Positions 41,650 to 54,099 are shown, numbered from the stretch's first letter. The stretch is 64,000 nt of DNA from Crossaster papposus (GCA_037893245.1 JBAIAA010000020.1:1302001-1366000); one strand, 5' to 3'. Numbers and translations: made by a program. The notes: generated by a model from the sequence alone, not told the origin.

Positions 41650-41955
41650 CAGGTGCGGATACAGGGGAGGGGTCCTGGGGACCGCACCCCCACATTTTTT
41701 GACTTGATTTTTTTTTTTTTTTGTTTTTTTTTTTTTTAATGTATTTTCATATCAGAGCAAAATAGCAGCGTTATCTTTTCTGTAAAAGATTCCCAATAGA
41801 TCAAAATGATCAAAATATATAAGAAAAATAGGCTCATAATGTCCAGGAATGCACCTCAGAGCTTCTACTGTAAAAACAATTTTTTGGGAGAGACCCCTAC
41901 ACCCCCCGTCCATGGCTAGGACCCCCACATTCCTAAAATCCTGCATCCGCCCCTG
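41650..41955. mobile_element. Short TIR element (hAT-MITE-like)
   Basis: The left end CAGGTGCGGATACAGG and right end CCTGCATCCGCCCCTG are inverted repeats. The interior holds two long T-runs (41706-41739) and no coding sequence. The flanks share ATTAA but not a full 8-bp duplication. Confidence 0.5.
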
Positions 41956-42143
41956 ATTAAACATTTTGCAAATTACTTGTCCTACAACTAAACATGGGTT
42001 CATTTTTTTGTTCGTCTCTTTCGAAAGTAAATAACTTTTGTAGAGTAACCAAAATAACAACTTCACAAAAAAAAAAAAAAAGCCCCTCCAAAAACCTACC
42101 AAAAAGGAATGCAATTGTGTATATTCATTTTTTATTATTCTCT

Positions 42144-42386
42144 TTAACCAGTTCACGCCGGATGACGTATATAAACGCAAAAAATTTCCCCAAATTCAAA
42201 ACTGATGACGCATAAACACGCTAAGTTCAAGTTCGGAAATGTATGTCAGCAGCAAGCAAGGCCGGAAATGCGTGGGTGTGCTTCCCGGCACTATCAGCCT
42301 GAACCCGCTTCGGATCGAGTTTCGTTAAAAATAATCCCACCCGTGGGCTCGGCGATGTTAAAATAATCCCAGCGCGAACTGGTTAA
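42144..42386. mobile_element. TTAA MITE, complete copy
   Basis: TTAA-CCAGTTCACGCCGG ... AGCGCGAACTGG-TTAA, 243 bp, in the opposite orientation relative to 25810-26013. Terminal repeats and TTAA duplication are intact. Confidence 0.8.
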
Positions 42387-42518
42387 ATACTCATATCAGG
42401 AGAAGAAGTTCCAAGCCCAGGCTGGGCTCTAATCCACAACTTGAAAAATTACAGCAAATCATGAATTCAATGTTACAGACCATGGCACTTTTACAAACAT
42501 AAATGTTTTTCCACTTAC

Positions 42519-42697
42519 CCTGTGAGCATTCAAGGTGAGGCACGGCCAGCCCCGCCCTCTCACAGTAGTACCCGGGATCGCAGGGGATGGGCTTTTCAAT
42601 ACCCCCTGGGCAGTACTCTCCTGGGGCGCACCGACCTCCGATGGACAGGTCTGTTGGGGTGGGGCTGGAAGCGCCTTGGATGCAATACCAACAATCG
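42519..42697 (-). CDS. Host cysteine-repeat gene, exon
   Basis: A 179-bp exon with a textbook acceptor (TTTTCTCACAG/C) and donor (CACAGG/GTAAGT). It encodes DCWYCIQGASSPTPTDLS, CAPGEYCPGGIEKPIPCD and PGYYCERAGLAV, further cysteine modules. The incoming phase (2) fits the donor at 54139 exactly: the split codon becomes serine. This shows that 42804-54099 was inserted into the intron between these two exons. The outgoing phase is 1. Confidence 0.85.
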
Positions 42698-42803
42698 CTG
42701 TGAGAAAAGGAGGGAATTATTATTACATCTCATGGATATTTATGGGCCAAGTCAATTAGTAGGCTCTGAGCATAATGTCTGTAACAATGAAATTGCCAAC
42801 ATG

Positions 42804-44255
42804 TGTAACCCCGACCCAAAACAGGTCTTGGGTTATGGTATTATTTAATATTTTCTATTTTGTATGACTATGTTTCCCATTTGTAAGATTCCCTTCTTAC
42901 TCAACTTTGTTGGTTCTTTATCTTCTTTTTTTCTTACTGGTGAGTTTATTCCAGTAGACCCTTGATCTCTGCCTACCCTTTGTAGGGATAGTCTTTGATT
43001 GTTTATCTTTTATCTTTCCTGGAAGTTCAGAGGATGTTCTTTGTGTCCTCTGTCTTTTATTGGTGGCTGGTACACCAGTGTGTACACACACAATAAACTT
43101 CCATAAGTTAAGCATGATGTGGGGACTCTTAATCCCTGCTTGTTTATTACATCTTGCAGGAGCTGTTAAAACAACAAGCTTCTGTTGATTTCAGATCTCC
43201 CTGGTTACTAAGTGGCCAATCAGTATAGAGTCATGTGTGACAATTTGAAGTTTGACCAATGAGAGCCTGGGTTGATATGTGGTCAGGGCATGCTTTGGGT
43301 GCCAGCTTGCCCCAAATTTTAGCAAGACTTGGCATAACCGACTCTGCCATCGTGCTGACTGCATGTCTGCCATTTTCATCTGCTGTTTTGAGCAAATTGT
43401 TGTTTTCGATTGGAGGACCCTGATCCCAAGTTTCCTCCTGTTTGCACGAATGTTTGGCTCTCTGTTTTAGGCGAGTTTGATTTACTATTTATATTGTGTT
43501 TAGATTATTATATGTTTGCTCAGATTTTGTCATTGATTTTGCATTTTTTATATTAACTTTAGGTAAAGTGTTTTAGCAAGATAAGTTTGTAGTAAGTTGG
43601 ATTTGCGCCTTTTCTTTACTCTTGCATGAAGCACATGCAAATGGTTTAGAGTCAAACCAAGAATAAGTAATGCTCCAGATTTTATTCAGCATTGTATAGA
43701 ATTTGTGTTTTATGAAGTCGGGGTGATCAACTGACTATGGTCCCAAATTCTGGGATGATTGAATATTTTTATTGAATTTCTATTCCGCAGTTATGATTAA
43801 CTTGTTCAAGTGTTTGGCGGACATTTTCTTGTGGTTTTGATTAACCCAAGCTCAAAGACACAAACTGTTGTCTTGTGTTAGAGTTTTAGGCTGTATGCGA
43901 AAAGATGCATATTCTGTATTTATTTATTTGTAGATTCCGGTTTTTAGTGCCGTTCGTATATTATTCTGTTATGGATCGAAACTTAGAGATACAAATTGTT
44001 CTCTCATGATCAAGTTTGGAACTTGCTATTCCTGCATTTGAACAGTTCGATTAAGATTTGGAGTTTTCTATTTTTGATTTGTGTCTCACGTATGAGACTG
44101 AGAAATGTACCTGAGATTATTTTCTTCTTAAAATAAAACATTTTCTTTGTGTATGCAAATCCTGAATTGTGTGAAGTCAAGAGTTTTTACCAAAAGGGAG
44201 TTAAATTAATATAAATTTGGTTCCTGTTATTTTGGAATGTGAACCACGGGTTACA
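42804..44255 (+). repeat. 5' LTR (1,452 bp)
   Basis: TGTAACC...GGTTACA. Relative to the 3' LTR it lacks about 190 bp near 43522 and about 855 bp near 44105. Short open frames within both LTRs are duplicated with them and show no domain. Confidence 0.9.
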
Positions 44256-44257
44256 TT

Positions 44258-44274
44258 TGGGGGCTTGTCCGGGA
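44258..44274 (+). other. Primer binding site, tRNA-Pro-like
   Basis: TGGGGGCTTGTCCGGGA two bases after the LTR; one mismatch to the complement of the tRNA-Pro 3' end used by many retroviruses. Confidence 0.75.
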
Positions 44275-44621
44275 ACCGTTTTAATTTGTTTGACTTGACT
44301 TCGAATATAAAGGATTTGTGTGCACCTTGATCTTGTTTGGTTTTGGATTGAGAATACCTATTGTTTTCTATTGTTCAGTGATTGATGCTAATAGTCTCTT
44401 TCAGATATATATTATTTACTTTGCGATTTGCTGTTGTTTTGATTGATTTGTTGACCAGTGTTTTCCTCAAAGGTACATGTACATTATTTATCCTGCAAAT
44501 TATTTTTTGATACTTGCCAAGAGAGCCAACATTTGTGCAATTCCTTTTTTTTGTGGCCATTTTCCCCGTTCCGTGCATTTTTTCGGTTGTTGCTTAATTG
44601 CTCAAACTTCACTTGTCACAA

Positions 44622-46124
44622 ATGGCGGACACAGCACTTCGACAGAATGGTCTGGATTGGTGTAAGAAGGACGATCTCAGGCCAAGTCACTCTTTTTTGT
44701 TGACTTTTCAATTGTCTAGTCCATTGGCGGAGACAGATATTCTAGCCTGTTCTTTGCATAATATGTTTCCTTCACTAGAGGGCCTTTCTAAGAAAGAGGA
44801 TGCAGACAACAACTCCGCTATTTTTCTTTGTGATTTTTCTGTGCCTATCTTTTCTCTTAGGCTAGGGACTGAGATTCGTTTAAATTGTCATGCGTCATTG
44901 ACGCTTTGTCAAGTCATTCGGCTGGACAATTCTCCATCAAAGAACCAGCAAGTCACTATTAGTAACCTGCGGAAGAGTGGTGTTCTAAATGCATGGCATT
45001 TGGGAGAGAGGACCTCTACGTCTGATTTCCCTTCTACTTCTGAATCTAGCCCTTCTTCTCAACAAACCCCACCCTCTGACTTTTCCAAATCATTTGCTCA
45101 CTGCACCTTGGCGGCAAATTATCGTAAGCTTAGATGCCTTTCGGGTTCTACTTCTCCCCCGAAAGATGAAGACGACTATGTAGCCTGGATCGACCACATC
45201 GAAGGTCAGATGGATAAGTGGCAGGACTTGGATGACGCAGAGAAGAGAAAGCGTATCCGTGAGGCTCTGCGGCCACCTGCCCTCAACATCATCAACGATC
45301 TTCGACGTGACGATCCAACTGCCACTTCTCTAGACTACCTTAAGGCTTTAGACATCGCTTTTGGTGACACGGAGACGGACGACGAGTTGTTCGTGAAATT
45401 TCATGGTTTGGCCCAGGCTGCTGGTGAGTCTCCTAAGTTTTTGACTAGGCTTCAAAATGTATTGAGGCGGGCTCTGAGAAGGAGTGTGGTCCCTCATTCC
45501 CAGGCTGACAAAATGCGCCTCAGCCAGTTTATCCGTGGTATCTTGTACGACGAGATGATACTGGTAAACCTGCAACTGAGAGACAAGATGAGTCAGCCAC
45601 CGTCTTTCCTAGCCCTGCTGTCCATGGTCAGAAAGCAAGAAGATGAGGCCAGACTGAAGCTGCAGAGTCGTGGTTGTCCCACCCTCGGGGCACAACAAGC
45701 TTGACATCTTCAGCACGCTGCTCACCCTCCGACTCACCACTCTAACTTTGCCCATCCTCAGGCACCATATTCTCTCTCTTCACACTATCCTCATCCTGCC
45801 AGTCCTCAGGCACAGTTTCTCCATCAGAATGCCACTCCAGCTACTCCTCAGAGCATTTCACAGCACACGCAGGCCTGCAACACTCCTCGAGATCAGGCTC
45901 AGTGGAGACAACCTCGTCAGAACCTTGACCGAGGCAATGAGAGGGGCACTTTGGTAGATTTTTGTTTTTCGTGTGGTCAGGAGGGACACATCCGCCGGAG
46001 ATGCATGAACCCTGCCAACGCTGAGGTGGTCAATCGAAAGTTGATCCACTTCATCCTTGGAGGACCATCGGGAAACGGGCTCGGACGTCTGCAGGAGGGG
46101 AACCAGATGTCCGAACGCCGGTAA
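44622..46124 (+). pseudogene. PNMA-like Gag with CCHC knuckle, one nonsense codon
   Basis: The frame from MADTALRQNGLDWCKKDD (44622) to TAA at 46122-46124 is interrupted only by TGA at 45702-45704. Residues 1-150 are variable and serine/proline-rich at the end. Residues about 190-355 form a capsid of the PNMA/Ty3 type: YVAWIDHIEGQMDKWQDLDD, EALRPPALNIINDL, KFHGLAQAAGESPKFLTRLQ and LSQFIRGILYDEMILVNLQL. After a glutamine/histidine/proline-rich stretch comes the zinc knuckle CFSCGQEGHIRRRC near 45963-46004. PNMA genes of vertebrates were domesticated from elements with this kind of Gag (known); this is a transposon copy, not a domesticated gene, as it sits between LTRs. Confidence 0.85.
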
Positions 46125-46129
46125 GCCCC

Positions 46130-47295
46130 AAGATTAAATATGAGGCAGGAACGGATGTTCCTCAGGGATTGGTCGATGATACAGTCACACCACGGTGTTG
46201 GGTTGATGGACTCGACACCCACTGCCTACTGGACAGTGGCTCTCAAGTCACTCTGATATCTAAAGGTTTCTTTGACCGTCTCAATCGTCAGTTGCACCCC
46301 CTTAACGATCTTGTTTTGTTCCATGGAGGTGATGGGAAGATGCCATACTTGGGTTGGACTTATGTGTCTATGGGGTTTGACGACTCCTTCAGTGGGACCA
46401 GTAGTCAATTCGAAACTTTTGCTTTGGTCGTCCCAAATGGACGAAACTCCAGTGTCCAACCAATTATAGTTGGGACAAATTCAGGTTTTTTCCGCAGCTG
46501 TTTTGAGTCATGTAAGCAGCAGGCAGGTCATCGGGTTGTACAGAGTCTGAATATCAGTGCCGCATGCCGAAAGATCTATAAGGACATCGCCGATGAGAAC
46601 AAGATTCCTGGTGATGCTAGGCTTGGAACAGTCAGGACTCGTTCAAAACGTGTTCTTACCTTTCAGCCTGGCGAGCAGAAATCTGTCAGTGGGTCTTGGC
46701 GAAATATCCTGCACAAACCAGTGACTGTGCTGGTTGAAGCTCAGGAAAGGCGTAGACTGCCGACAGGGTTGGAAGTGACACCTCTTGTCACTGAACTCCC
46801 TGGGAATTCGACAAGCACTGTCAATGTAATAGTTGTCAACCGTACCAGTCAGAAGATAACAGTCCCAGGAAATTGTCCTTTGGCAGACGTTTTTATCCCT
46901 GAATGGTGTCATGAAGCTCCGAGTGTGGGAGAACCTACGAAAGCTTCAAGCGCCAAGGCTACTACAAGCAACAATGTCCACTCAAATTCCTCTGATAATG
47001 ATTTTGACAACCTTCCTTTTGTCTGGGGTTCGATCTCCCCTGAAAGGAAGAAACAAATTCTTGACAAGATGAGGTTAAGATCTCAGGTTTTCTCTAGACA
47101 CGACTGGGATGTAGGACAAACGACACAAGCCGAGCACCAGATCAACCTTGAAGATGGCTCTCCATTTAGGGAAAGATCGCGAAGAATAGCTCCAGCTGAT
47201 CTCAAAGACTTGAGGCTACACTTGCAACAGCTGTTAGACAACGACATCATCAGAGAGTCACGCAGCCCATATGCTTCACCGATTGTGCTTGTTCG
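46130..47295 (+). pseudogene. Protease and N-terminal RT of the PNMA-type gypsy element
   Basis: The frame differs from gag. Aspartic protease: CLLDSGSQVTLISKGFFD with the DSG catalytic triad near residue 22, then VQPIIVGTNSGFF. A 200-residue linker follows (PVTVLVEAQERRRLPTGLEV). The RT fingers begin at HLQQLLDNDIIRESRSPYAS and PIVLV, then the sequence breaks at 47295 where an unrelated 498-bp segment is inserted. The next RT residues occur only at 47993. Confidence 0.85.
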
Positions 47296-47793
47296 TGTAA
47301 CGTTACTCTGTAGCGGGCCAAGCAGAATGAGGCGTGGGGTCATAAATAACCAAAGAAAATGACGGCAGACAAGGCAGACTTCGGGGGCGCCTCCCAGATT
47401 TAGTTTTAATACACAAACAAATCGAATTAATATTTACAAAAGTAAGGAGCACATTAATACAAGTAGGTGGATTATACAATTAAAGTAACACTTACAAACT
47501 ATAAGACCGGTGCAGGCACGAGGCTGGAGGAAAACACACAACAGAAAATACCCAAACGCAAAAGTGGCTACAAAAATAACGGAATGACCCACGCCCCAAT
47601 TGCGCGAACCAGTCTTATAGTCTGCAAAGTGCACTCGACCAAATGGAATCCAAATAACTAATAAATGTAAAGCTGCATTACAAGTGGCAAACATATGTAA
47701 GAATGAAAGGAATTTAAGGAACGAATAAAAAGTGAATGAAATGGTGGAGTGTAAAGCATGTAGCGCAGGTGGTGAACATACGTATTTGTTACA
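47296..47793. mobile_element. LTR-like insert (candidate solo LTR) within RT
   Basis: Starts TGTAACGTTACTC and ends GTATTTGTTACA, 498 bp, non-coding. The ends have LTR form (TG...CA with TGTAAC/GTTACA), but there is no target duplication: RT coding lies on the left and displaced gag on the right. Confidence 0.5.
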
Positions 47794-47992
47794 GACGGAC
47801 GACGAGTTGCTTGTGAAATTTCATGGTTTGGCCCAGGCTGCTGGTGAGTCTCCTTCTAAGTTTTTGACTAGGCTTCAAAATGTATTGAGGCGGGCTCTGA
47901 GAAGGGGTGTGGTCCCTCATTCCCAGGCTGACAAAATGCGCCTCAGCCAGTTTATCCGTGGTATCTTGTACGACGAGATGATACTGGTAAAC
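47794..47992 (+). repeat. Displaced duplicate of a gag segment
   Basis: Matches 45373-45567 of the element's own gag almost base for base (GACGGACGACGAGTTG ... GATGATACTGGTAAAC), with CCTTCT where the gag copy lacks three bases. It joins RT at GGTAAAC, a shared word, which suggests template switching. Confidence 0.85.
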
Positions 47993-50900
47993 GGTAGCTT
48001 GCGGATGTGTATTGACTATCGTACACTGAATGCACGCTGATCAGTACGCAGTCCCACTTATACAAGAGGCGATTGATTGTCTGAACGGCAGCTGTTGGTT
48101 TTCGGTGATCGATTTGAAATCTGGGTTTTATCAGATACCTATGCGTCAAGAAGACAAGGAGAAAACGGCATTCATCTGTCCTTTGGGTTTCTATCAGTTT
48201 GAACGAATGCCTCAAGGTGTCAAAGGTGCTCTTGCAACTTTCCAAAGGTTAATGGAGACCTGCATGTCTGGAATCAACATGACTGAGGTGTTGGTATACA
48301 TGGATGATCTCATCATCTTTGGTCGATCCTTAGGCCAGATGGAAGAGAGACTAATGAAGGTTCTTGATCGTCTTGCCGATTTTGGACTGAAAGTGTCTCC
48401 AGAAAAGTGTCAACTCTGTTGTATGTCAGTCAAGTATCTCGGGCATGTAGTCTCAGAAAAAGGGGTACAAACTGATCCAGAGAAAATGTCTGCTCTGGAG
48501 ACATGGCCTCGACCTCTGAATGTCAAGCAAGTTCGATCGTTCCTTGGTTTTGCAGGCTATTATCGTCGTTTCATTGAGAACTACTCCAAAATAGCCCGTC
48601 CTCTGAATGACCTCACTGTTGGATGTGTTTACCCTAAAAAGCGGGGCCGTCCAGCACCGAAAGCGTCATCTGATCCCCATGCTCGTAAGGCCGGCGACCC
48701 ACTTGGTGAACTATGGACGACAGAGTGTGAAAAAGCGTTTCTCACTTTGAAGGATCGCCTTGTTTCTGCTCCTGTACTTGCATTTGCAGATCTGTCCAAG
48801 CCCTTTGTGTTACACATTGATGCGAGTCGTGATGGTTTGGGTGGAGTTCTGTATCAAGATCATGATGGAAAGCTTCGTCCTGTCGCATACGGTAGTCGTG
48901 GTTTGTCACATACTGAGAAAAACTACCCTGCCCATAAGCTGGAATATCTGGCATTGAAATGGGCCGTCACTGATAAATTCCGTGATTACTTGTACATGGC
49001 CAAAGGAACCAAAGTGATGACTGACAATAACCCGCTCACTTATGTTCTTTCCTCGGCCAAACTGGATGCCACTGGGCATCGATGGCTGGCCGCATTGTCA
49101 AACTTTGACTTTTCAATCCACTACAAGCCAGGGCGGACAAACACTGATGCAGATGCTTTGTCACGTAGACCCCACTCACCTGAGCTTGATCAGCAGTTCG
49201 AGGAGGAACAGCGAGACAAAATAGAGAAACTTGAAGGTCGACTTAAGGGCACTGGTGAGATACAGGATGTCATCTGTCCTAAAGAAGTTGTGGGCGCTCT
49301 GTATTTCCAGTGTGGTGCCAAGGTATCTGCACGTGAATACGACAGACAGACAGATTCAGTCACATCTTGTACAAATGACAGTGTTCCACTGATCCATTCC
49401 TTGTCTGTAGGTGCAAATGCCGTCCCTGACTGTTATGCATCAGTTTCCGAGATGAGCAAGTTGGATTGGGGAGAAATCCAACTAGAGGACCCGATTATCA
49501 AGCAAGCCACAACCTTTGTGAAATTGGGTAGGAAACCAGACTCGCAAGCAGACCTGCCAGGTGAAGTGAAGCTGATCCTTAGGGAGTTTGACAAACTTTC
49601 CCTTTCCAATGGGATTTTGTACAGATCTGTTACAAACTCATTGGGTAACAAATGCTTTCAACTTGTCCTTCCTTCCCAATTTTGCATCCAAGCGATACGA
49701 GGACTGCACAACGAGTTAGGACATCTCGGTGTCGAGCGCACACTAGCACTCGCACGAGACCGATTCTACTGGCCTCGAATGGCTGCAGAGATTGACAACT
49801 GGGTCAAACACTGTACTCGATGTGTTGCCAGAAAGACACCTCAGAAACCTGCTGCACCACTGGTAAACATTAAGACTAATGGTTCTTTGGAACTGGTCTG
49901 CATGGATTTCTTATCCTTGGAGGCAGACCGTAGCAACAAAAAGTCTATCCCGGTAGTGACTGATCATTTCACTCGTTATGCTTAGGCTTTCCCTACTAAA
50001 GACCAAACTGCTCGCACTGTGGCTAAGGTCTTATGGGAGAATTTCTTTGTTCACTATGGGTTGCCCCAGCGTTTTCACTCCGACCAGGGGCGTGACTTTG
50101 AGAGCAAGGTTGTGAAAGAGTTAACACTCCTGCTAGGCATCAAGAAGTCACGAACTACGCCCTACCATCCCCAAGGTGACCCCCAACCAGAGCGATTCAA
50201 TCGCACTTTGTTAAATATGCTAGGTACCTTGAAAGACGAGAAGAAAGCCCATTGGATCAAGTATGTCAGTGCATTAGTTCATGCATACAATTGCACTTAG
50301 CATGACAGCACCGGTTTCTCGCCCTATTTTCTCATGTTTGGCAGAGAGGCAAGACTCCCCATCGACTTGAGGTATGGGATAAGTGCAGATGATTTCACAA
50401 CTGCAGACCACGCACAATATGTCAAAGGGCTGAGAGAGCAGCTTCTGCGCGCCTATCAGCTTGCAACCAACAATTCAGCTAAATCAGGTGAAAGTAACAA
50501 AGTTTGACATGACCGACGTGTCAGAGGACACGAGCTTCGGTCTGGCGATCGAGTGTTGATCAGAAACCTTGGCTTGCAAGGAAAACACAAGATAGCTGAT
50601 CAATGGGACCCTACAATTCTTTTGGTCACGGAACGCATCAGCCCAGATATGCCAGTGTACCGTGTCAAGCCAGAGACAGGAGAAGGGCGTGTCCGAACAC
50701 TGCATAGGAACATTTTGTTGCCTATCGACTACCGTACTTCAATGATGAGGAGTCTCAGCATCGTGTCACCAGGCCCAATCGTCCCGTCACGAGAGCAGCG
50801 GCTAAGATCAGCCCTCCCCGAGATCAGTCTGACTCTGAAAGTCAACCATCCAGTGATGATGAGGTTGTTGTGGTTTTCCCTAAGAAATTACTCAACCCCC

Positions 50901-51480
50901 CACTTAATATGGAGGCACCTGAGTTTGTTCCTCGGCAACAACAATACTGATCTGTCGGTAGATACCTGTCAAGTACAGGAACACATTTCACTCACGAAAC
51001 AACCTTCGCATTCTCACCACGAAGAAGTATGTGATGATAATGAGAACTCTTTTCCTGAACAATCTCCATCTCCTTCTGAAAAGACACCCAGTGTCTCAGA
51101 GAATTTGTTCACAGAGCAACCTCCACTTTCCCGTGAGCACACCAGTGATGATGCTGACCCATCCAACGTTTCTGTGGTACCCCTTGTGCCATTAGATTTT
51201 TCTTCTCCTGACAGAGGTCAGGGACACTTTATGGTGGCCAGTCCTTCACCAGCACCCGTATTGTCTCCATTAGTTTCTCAGAATGAAGGAGACGATAAGA
51301 AGGAGGAGACCAGTGAAGATGTTTTCTGCATCACTGCAAAGGAGCAATCTCCTCAATGCAACGTTAGTGATGAGGTACATCATGTTACTACTGGGGGCTC
51401 CTAAGTAACTAGCGACTCCCCAACCGAAGAGTTCTTGCAAGAAATGTCTGACCCCGAGTCAAACTTTGTCAGGCGCTGAA
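47993..51480 (+). pseudogene. RT, RNase H and integrase of the PNMA-type gypsy element
   Basis: RT resumes with LRMCIDYRTLNA, a one-base frame change near 48028, then VIDLKSGFYQIPM and the intact catalytic box VLVYMDDLIIFGR. RNase H has its aspartates and glutamate (LHIDASRDGLGG, HKLEYLALKW, MTDNNPL). Integrase has an HHCC domain (HNELGHLGVERT, CTRCVARK), first D in CMDFLSLE, second in HSDQGRDFES and the E in QPERFNRTLL. In-frame stops at 49983-49985 (TAG), 50298-50300 (TAG) and 50504-50506 (TGA) interrupt integrase, and a frame change near 50735 disrupts the C-terminal tail. The integrase core residues are all still present. No env-like ORF follows. Confidence 0.9.
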
Positions 51481-51591
51481 GTTTGAAGAGAAGGGGAAAC
51501 CTGTGTTTAGCCGGCAATCCCGATCATCTAGGATGTTTGCCGAGTTAAAGAAGAAGGTTTTCGGTCCTTAGAAATGTATATATGTGTATAG

Positions 51592-51602
51592 TAAGGGGAG
51601 GA
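51592..51602 (+). other. Polypurine tract of the PNMA-type gypsy element
   Basis: TAAGGGGAGGA directly before the 3' LTR. Confidence 0.75.
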
Positions 51603-54099
51603 TGTAACCCCGACCCAAAACAGGTCTTGGGTTATTGTATTATTTAATATTTTCTATTTTGTATGACTATGTTTCCCATTTGTAAGATTCCCTTCTTACT
51701 CAACTTTGTTGGTTCTTTATCTTCTTTTTTTCTTACTGGTGAGTTTATTCCAGTAGACCCTTGATCTCTGCCTACCCTTTGTAGGGATAGTCTTTGATCT
51801 TTTATCTTTTATCTTTCCTGGAAGTTCAGAGGATGTTTTTTGTGTCCTCTGCCTTTTATTGGTGGCTGGTACACCAGTGTGTACACACACAATAAACTTC
51901 CATAAGTTAAGCATGATGTGGGGACTCTTAATCCCTGCTTGTTTATTACATCTTGCAGGAGCTGTTAAAACAACAAGGTTCTGTTGATTTCAGATCTCCC
52001 TGGTTACTAAGTGGCCAATCAGTATAGAGTCATGTGTGACAATTTGAAGTTTGACCAATGAGAGCCTGGGTTGATCATGTGGTCAGGGCATGCTTTGGGT
52101 GCCAGCTTGCCCCAAATTTTAGCAAGACTTGGCATAACCGACTCTGCCATCGTGCTGACTGCATGTCTGCTATTTTCATCTGCTGTTTTGAGCAAATTGT
52201 TGTTTTCGATTGGAGGACCCTGATCCCAAGTTTCCTCCTGTTTGCACGAATGTTTGGCTCTCTGTTTTAGGCGAGTTTGATTTACTATTTATATTGTGTT
52301 TAGATTATTATATGTTTGCTCAGATTTTTAGTCATTGACATTTCACTGTGTTCATCCTGACTTTTCGTAAATTATGAAGAGAATTTTCTGAGTTGTATTT
52401 CTATTAAGTCTGGACTTCAGGAATTTGAGAGAGTCCAGACATATTGGTGAAGTAAAAGACTTTGGCGATTAATTATATTGTCAAGTTTGATAATGTGCTG
52501 AGAGATCCAAAAAGGATACTCTCATGATTTTGCATTTTTTATATTAACTTTAGGTAAAGTGTTTTAGCAAGATAAGTTTGTAGTAAGTTAGATTTGCGCC
52601 TTTTCTTTACTCTTGCATGAAGCACATGCAAATGGTTTAGAGTCAAACCAAGAATAAGTAATGCTCCAGATTTTATTTAGCATTGTATAGACTTTTGGTG
52701 TTTTATGAAGTCGGGGTGATCAACTGACTATGGTCCCAAATTCTGGGATGATTGAATATTTTTATTGAATTTCTATTCCGCAGTTATGATTAACTTGTTC
52801 AAGTGTTTGGCGGACATTTTCTTGTGGTTTTGATTAACCCAAGCTCAAAGACACAAACTGTTGTCTTGTGTTAGAGTTTTAGGCTGTATGCGAAAAGATG
52901 CATATTCTGTATTTATTTATTTGTAGATTCCGGTTTTTAGTGCCGTTCGTATATTATTCTGTTATGGATCGAAACTTAGAGATACAAATTGTTCTCTCAT
53001 GATCAAGTTTGGAACTTGCTATTCCTGCATTTGAACAGTTCGATTAAGATTTGGAGTTTTCTATTTTTGATTTGTGTCTCACGTATGAGACTGAGAAATG
53101 TAGTCCTTTTTATCAAGTTTAGTTTTAAAGTCGTTCCAATTAAGGAAATACCTTTGAGTATTTCTGAGAAGTACTAGACAACAAATTGATTTCTTTTATA
53201 TTTTTTCTATGATAAAGAAGTTCATGCAATACATGTCAATATCGTGTACATGTAGGTTGCTGTTGTTAAATTTTAAAAAAGCCTTCCACATGATGGATAG
53301 TTATAAAGTGTGTTAAATTTGCATGTAGAAAAGTCAGCCATTTTGACCTGACTCTGTAGTAATTAGATGGATTTAGTAATGTGGCATAGACCCCTATGCA
53401 ACTCTCTGTTTTGGACTAAAACGACTGGACCGTGCCATTTGAAGGGTAACTTAGACCGGACCGTCTGCGTGTTCCCGACCTGCCCTCCAGGCATCCCATT
53501 CTGTGCTCCAGCACGTCCAGTACGCCAAGCCTACTGCTATCCTCGACGCCCAACGACAAGACGTTCGAGCGATCCAGGCACAAGAACAATCCAGCATCGC
53601 CCTAGACATAGCCACTTCATCTCTTTGTCTTGTTCAAGACCCCGCAAGTATCTTACTTTGGTTTTACATGTACATGTAGCAACAAATGACGAGAGTTGTC
53701 ATTTCTACTTCTATCTTCGATTGAACTCTTCTTCAAGTGCTCTACTTCATCATCTCGTTCTACATATCCTTCAACTCCTTCTACCCCATGACTCCGATCT
53801 ACCGAGAATGGACGAATCGCGAGCGTTAACTGTCTTTTAGGTTTTGGCGCCCTTTTTATTCTGAGCTCAAATTTTGTATTTAAAATCATACAGGATCCTG
53901 TGTTTTGTGTAAAATATCTTAACCCATTGCATTTTTCATTTGTATTGCTATTACCTGAGATTATTTTCTTCTTGAAATAAAACATTTTCTTTGTGTATGC
54001 AAATCCCGAATTGTGTGAAGTCAAGAGTTTTTACCAAAAGGGAGTTAAATTAATATAAATTTGGTTCCTGTTATTTTGGAATGTGAACCACGGGTTACA
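51603..54099 (+). repeat. 3' LTR (2,497 bp)
   Basis: Near-identical to the 5' LTR where they align, but with two extra segments: about 190 bp (52329-52525) and about 855 bp (53102-53955). The extra parts have no own terminal repeats, so deletion in the 5' LTR is as likely as insertion here. Confidence 0.9.

Larger units (their letters stand above)
42804..54099 (+). mobile_element. 11.3-kb Ty3/gypsy element with PNMA-like Gag
   Basis: LTRs starting TGTAACC and ending GGTTACA, with the target duplication CATG on both sides (42800-42803 and 54100-54103). A tRNA-Pro-like primer site follows the 5' LTR, a polypurine tract precedes the 3' LTR, and gag, protease, RT, RNase H and integrase lie in Ty3/gypsy order on the plus strand, antisense to the host gene. 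The LTRs are close in sequence but unequal in length (1,452 against 2,497 bp). Inside, a 498-bp LTR-like insert and a displaced duplicate of part of gag break RT, and several nonsense codons break gag and pol, so the copy is defective. Confidence 0.9.

Noticed and set aside
42918-44703. Small ORFs in the 5' LTR (also found in the 3' LTR)
   Set aside because: They are duplicated only because the LTR is duplicated. They have no domain and are cut by the differences between the two LTRs.
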